From Cristatella mucedo (lineage: Eukaryota; Bryozoa; Phylactolaemata; Cristatellidae): DNA of 64,000 nucleotides. The first letter of the stretch is position 1. Every line of letters starts with the position of its first letter. Location: the NCBI GenBank assembly GCA_009760855.2, contig WPIO01000033.1:4413938-4477937 (forward strand). Reading direction: 5' to 3'. The notes beneath the pieces were generated by a model. It saw nothing but the letters and a program-made list of their open reading frames with translations. It was not told where the DNA came from and made no database searches. Below, in pieces: positions 60,304 through 64,000 of this stretch. The translations under genes and the position numbers were made by a program.

Positions 60304-60420
60304 GCAGGACTCCTCTTCTTCTTGCATGACCTGGTCCGACTTGGCCAGCTGAATTTCTTTGGCTTCCTGGATCATATTGTGCAGCTTGCTGCAGGAATCA
60401 GAATTCTTGACGAACACGTG
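60304..60420 (-). CDS. hpo: Hippo/MST kinase exon: end of kinase domain and start of linker
   Basis: A 117-bp phase-0 exon encodes 39 residues: HVFVKNSDSCSKLHNMI, then QEAKEIQLAKSDQVMQ, then EEEESC. It matches human MST1 HPFVRSAKGVSILRDLI, then NEAMDVKLKR, with HPFV changed to HVFV. It completes the kinase C-lobe and leads into the acidic linker. The acceptor is TTGTAG after a 95-bp intron and the donor is GTAAGC. Confidence 0.93.
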
Positions 60421-60515
60421 CTACAATTGGTGGCACGACACCAAACTCAGCAACGACAAACACTGAGGCCACATACTGCAGGAACAACGCAAAACCAAAA
60501 GACAAAGCAGGGTAC
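60421..60515 (-). other. hpo: Hippo kinase short intron (95 bp)
   Basis: Donor AAG|GTACCC and acceptor TTGTAG. Read-through in frame gives VPCFVFWFCVVPAVCG and never the expected HPFV motif, whereas splicing joins QLLK to HVFV exactly as in MST kinases. It is much shorter than the gene's other introns. Confidence 0.9.
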
Positions 60516-60653
60516 CTTGAGCAACTGGGAGGCAGTGGCTCGTTCTCTTGGGTTCTTGACAAGACATCTCGAGACAAAGTCAGCAAACTCGGGTGACCAA
60601 TCGTCTGGATACCTGAATGACGGCGGTGGCTTCGTAGGTATCATGAATATTGC
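60516..60653 (-). CDS. hpo: Hippo/MST kinase exon: kinase C-lobe subdomains X-XI
   Basis: A 138-bp phase-0 exon encodes AIFMIPTKPPPSFRYP, then DDWSPEFADFVSRCLV, then KNPRERATASQLLK. Human MST1 has AIFMIPTNPPPTFRKP, then ELWSDNFTDFVKQCLV, then KSPEQRATATQLLQ. The conserved Arg of subdomain XI (RERAT) is present. STE20-group (GCK-II) kinases share this layout; the IPTxPPPxFR string is diagnostic of MST1/2/Hippo and relatives, and the SARAH exon makes it Hippo. The acceptor is CGTAG and the donor GTACCC. Confidence 0.96.
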
Positions 60654-61048
60654 CTACGAACAAACACAAGAAAGCACTTAAGACGGTCGTTTCTCGATGT
60701 GATGTGGCAAACCACGTGAAGGTGAGGTCCAATCCAGGCGGCAGGAGCTTCCACTGGGTCACTTAAAATCGATCTTAACTAGACAACAGTCATCTAGGTG
60801 ATTTTTAGAGGTAACCTGCAGGTTGTTCACCAAAAAAACGCCATCCCCATTAGTCAGTGCAATGCGTCTTATTCTTGGAACCTGGTCACACAACATGCTA
60901 ACAGCATGAGGAATGAATAGCCTGGCAAGAAGCTTCGTCAAAAACATCTAACCGAGCTAGGAGTGTAGCAAAATTGTAGCACGTACAATTACCAATGAAT
61001 GCTAAGAACCACGTTTGCTATACACGGTCAATTGGCATAAGAAAAAAT

Positions 61049-61195
61049 GAGCAGCTAATTAAACAGCCACATTTATATAGCCCAAAATAAGAGCCTTAGC
61101 AGCTATCACTCTGCTACGAGCACACAATAAAGAATTAATGCTTGCTTCAGGAGTCGAACCCACGACCTCCACCGTTTAGTGACTGCCAAGACCAC
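61049..61195 (-). mobile_element. SINE-B copy (diverged)
   Basis: Minus strand: B-box-like GTGGGTTCGACTCCTGAAGC, body ATTAATTCTTTATTGTGTGC, tail TGTGGCTGTTTAATTAGCTG. The head is shortened. Confidence 0.75.
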
Positions 61196-62269
61196 AAAAA
61201 AGAGCGGCCAGCTTCACGGGTGTCTTAGCTGCTAACAAACTCTCTTTTAAGACAGCCTAATAATTTCGATCCATTAAGCGATATAGCAAAACCTGAAGAT
61301 GCCAATGACACCCAGCAACCTAAAGGCAGGCCTTTGGCAGGTAACAGAACGTTTTGGCCAAGGCTCTTTAATAGTTTAGTAACCTTGTCGTTGTGCTATG
61401 TGATAACCGAAACATGATTCGATGTGTGATTCACCACTAGGGGGTTTTCCTTGGGCCAAAACGTCCGGCATTCACCTGGAGCAACCTGCTTCAGACCACT
61501 GCGGTCTAATTTCAAGTGCCGGTCTGTCAGCATGCTAGTAAATCGTACACAGTACACCTAGTTAGCAAACGGCAATGTCTGCCAAAATCGTCTGAGTGCC
61601 ATGAAGCATGGGAACAAGTGAGTGATAACAAGTTTTCGGGAATCTCCCGGTACCTGCGACACAAATAAAAGCAGCTGTGGCTACAGCTCAGCTGCACAGA
61701 CCCTAGCTGACTTCAAGCTGTCCATTAAACAATAAAGCATCATGACACACGATAAGCAAGGGCAAGCAGTAGGCATAGATCAATGGTGCTGTCCTATGGT
61801 CGCCTGTAGATGCTGCTATACATTCAAGGGTCAGGGCTAGCCTATAATTTAATGAGTCAAGCAAACCAGGTCAAGTCAAGCAAGCAAGTCACCTGTCAAG
61901 GGAGAAGTATGTGTGAGTACAATTAAGCTATAGGGCTGAAGTCACAGGCAATTTCTTAATTAACAAGGGCCACCGTTGAGCACATACACACACTCATGCT
62001 AACACCAGTCCAATAGAGATTACAGACCTGGATAGAGCACATGTATCAAACAGCTCTTAACAGGCTTCTGAACACGATAGTTTTTTTGCTGATCTCCGAG
62101 TAACAATTTTTAATTTTACATAAACCTTTCACGTTGTTCAATCAGCACTTCCAACATTTCAACCTCACATGAGATACCTAATCCGGGAAGAAATGCCAAC
62201 AGCAACAGAACCTTGAGAGATATTGAGTTGTCATCAAATTGTTAGGCATATGGAATGGGCTTATTTAAC

Positions 62270-63060
62270 ATCGATCATTTTAACAATAACGTTAAGAATA
62301 AACATTGTGAGGAGCACTCAAACAGAATGAATCATTTTCTAGTCACGTCATGTATGTTGGAAATAAATCATGGTAATGTTAATTGACTGGTGATAATATG
62401 CATACTTTCAACATGCATAAGCACGAAAAAAACTGCAGCCAAGGTCTCTTAAGGTTTTGAGGTTGGTTACAGGCACAGCTAAACGAATTGAGTAAGAGGA
62501 GTGTGTAGTACGATGTGCCACCTGATTAGAAAATACTTCAGATAGGTATTCAGGAGCAAGAAACAATACACACACACACACACCAGGTGAGAAGTGGGGT
62601 GCTATATAGCAGTTATGAAGTTCACGACAGACAAGCCTAGTTGCTGAGTTTTGGCTACCTCTGGTATGCATCTTATTGCACGGACTGGCACATCAGCAAG
62701 TAGTTATTTACTAAGTCTGGACGAGATTTAACAATTGCATAAGTCAGCTTGGCTGTGTCTTTATCTAAACAAGAAAAATGTTCAGCAATGTTACACAGCT
62801 CAAAATACAGACTTGACAGTGGAGCTGATGTGGGCATTTTGTGAAAGGTCATTTCGGCCAAGACATTTGAGAGTCAGGGTTCCCAATTTATAAGTGACAA
62901 TAGGTTTGCGCACAGTTATTTAAGCTGTCTATCGTCATTCGATTTGAGAAAGCTTGCTGCTTTCCAAGTGCCAACGTTAGCAATGCATTCTGCCACGAAG
63001 TTGAGAAAGCTTCAGGTACTGGATAGAAAGATGTGAAGAATCGAAGCACAGGTACAGCCA
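62270..63060 (-). mobile_element. L2/CR1-like LINE fragment, set A (decayed)
   Basis: Minus-strand pieces LSSLYFELCNIAEHFSCLD, then KDTAKLTYAIVKSRPDLV, then QNSATRLVCRELHNCYIA, then LAPEYLSEVFSNQVAHRTT. The order and orientation match the ORF2 C-terminus. It has frameshifts and a small internal (CA)n. The 3' tail at about 62290-62345 is weak. Confidence 0.82.
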
Positions 63061-63169
63061 TGTGCAATAGGCCTAAAAGTAAAACCTAGATAGCACTTGG
63101 CAATAACAGTGGCAAGAGGGAGATTGTGTACCGTGAAAAGAAGTTGACTGACCTCAAGGGTACCCCAGA

Positions 63170-63335
63170 CCCCCGGGTCTCAGCATAGGGGTAGGGTGAA
63201 TGCACCTCACGACCTAGGTAGTGGGTTTGAGTTCTACTGCAGGCAATTTTTATAGCCTTCAGCAAGTTTGAGTGAGAGCCACCAAGACTCTCGTGCCCCC
63301 ATGTAAATGAGGCTGTTAAATCAGCTAACAGTTAC
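63170..63335 (+). mobile_element. SINE-B copy (diverged)
   Basis: CTCAGCATAGGGGTAGGGTG (A-box-like), then GACCTAGGTAGTGGGTTTGA, then GTTCTACTGCAGGCAATTTT, with the family tail GAGGCTGTTAAATCAGCTAA at the right end. Confidence 0.78.
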
Positions 63336-63784
63336 TCAACTTTAGATACTTTAAAGGCACTACTTAGTGTATTGGGATAATGTAACTAATAATTGCAGGT
63401 GTTTATGAACTATCTCGGTCTGCTTACTGTGACAGCTGATTTTCCTTGCGAAAATTCGAAGGATCATGCTAATTTTACGATACACTGTTTCGGTGTCGTT
63501 GGTGAGAAAGTAAATTGCTTTGGGCAACCACAGCATCAAACCACTGATTTATAGCTACCCACTACAGGCCTGTGGCCTAGAGAGCAGAGAACACACACCA
63601 GGTTCATGTCGTACCTACCTCAATAAGATGACACATGGATTTAAAAAATGTCAATGAAAAAGGCCTAATCAACAGGCTTAGAATATGGGTATACAAATTA
63701 CACAATATGAGACCTCAGCTTTATTGTCTGAGGGCTGAGTGTCCAGCAAGTCGAGCAAGGTAAGCATGTAACTTCGGTACTTAC

Positions 63785-63846
63785 CCGCATAGGATGGATG
63801 TCACCGTACGGTGGTTTACCTTCAGCCATTTCCAAGGCCGTAATTC
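63785..63846 (-). CDS. hpo: Hippo/MST kinase exon: kinase C-lobe subdomain IX
   Basis: A 62-bp exon: two bases complete a split Gly (G|GA), then 20 codons ITALEMAEGKPPYGDIHPMR. Human MST1 has GITAIEMAEGKPPYADIHPMR, giving a near-exact match. The acceptor is TTGCAG and the donor CGG|GTAAGT. It is the most upstream Hippo exon I can identify; the rest of the kinase domain (ATP site, HRD, DFG, APE) should lie beyond 64000. Confidence 0.96.
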
Positions 63847-64000
63847 CTGCAAGTTAATAGGCAAATGAGGCCACAGCACTATGCTCAAAACTCAGTAGCA
63901 GCAATCATGCCAGGAGCACACTGCACACGAATTAGCTTTACCAAGGGAACGCATGGTAATGTCACGATCTGGACAACACAGGGGAGAACTAAAATATCTG
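63847..64000 (-). other. hpo: Hippo kinase intron, 3' end (partial)
   Basis: Sequence upstream of the subdomain IX exon, ending TTAACTTGCAG. No kinase APE or DxW motif was found, so the preceding exon is taken to lie outside the window. Confidence 0.7.

Larger units (their letters stand above)
60654..63784 (-). other. hpo: Hippo kinase intron (3.1 kb)
   Basis: Donor CGG|GTAAGT at 63784 and acceptor CGTAG at 60654. It contains two SINE-B copies flanking an L2 fragment. Nothing recognisable in 60654-61048, 61196-62269 and 63336-63784. Confidence 0.85.

Noticed and set aside
63942-63979. Possible Hippo exon ending SLG (GACATTACCATGCGTTCCCTTG, then GTAAAG), which would give a second 95-bp intron
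   Set aside because: The expected kinase sequence is APE...DIWSLG. Here the frame reads PDRDITMRSLG with no Trp and no APE upstream, so the match rests on three residues and a donor-like site.

Overview
This is an animal (metazoan) genomic window, probably from a non-vertebrate bilaterian. It carries spliced genes with multi-kilobase introns, canonical GT-AG junctions and interspersed SINE, LINE and DNA-transposon copies. Microsatellites and minisatellites are very abundant. I cannot name the species. No bacterial-type operons, CRISPR arrays or rRNA/tRNA genes were recognised.

Two conserved genes account for all the coding sequence I can support. Both lie on the minus strand and both are incomplete. 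(1) The 5' part of EXT1 is the heparan-sulfate co-polymerase exostosin-1. Exon 1 is at 33861-34792, exon 2 at 17427-17501, exon 3 at 7445-7571 and exon 4 at 121-240; the remaining exons lie before base 1. Exons 1-4 splice into 1254 coding bases in one open frame. A GC/CpG-rich flank upstream of 34792 probably holds the promoter. (2) The 3' part of the Hippo/MST kinase gene (hpo; STK3/STK4 orthologue) has seven exons between 63846 and 49986. They encode the end of the kinase C-lobe, the acidic Thr-Met-rich linker and a complete C-terminal SARAH domain with its stop codon. The 5' exons lie beyond base 64000. The genes sit head-to-tail: the Hippo stop codon is about 15 kb upstream of the EXT1 start.

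The other roughly 95% is intron and intergenic DNA. It holds three related sets of L2/CR1-like LINE remnants. One tRNA-derived SINE family (here SINE-A) ends in the same 3' sequence as those LINEs. A second tRNA-like SINE family (SINE-B) has a different tail. There are also two Tc1-like transposase relics, a TA-flanked pogo/Tigger-like MITE, and a 184-bp hAT element closely resembling the SPIN (Space Invader) family known for horizontal transfer.

Structural oddities include an inverted duplication of about 470 bp (19553-20861), a perfect 44-bp palindrome (36299-36342), a 17-bp minisatellite with long open frames (23911-24321), and polymorphism-prone CT or G-run tracts 25-37 bases from splice sites of both genes. 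The most informative observations are the two gene models, the 19-nt shift of an EXT1 intron relative to the human gene, the five Thr-Met motifs of the Hippo linker, and the SPIN-like element. I found no convincing undescribed biological system.
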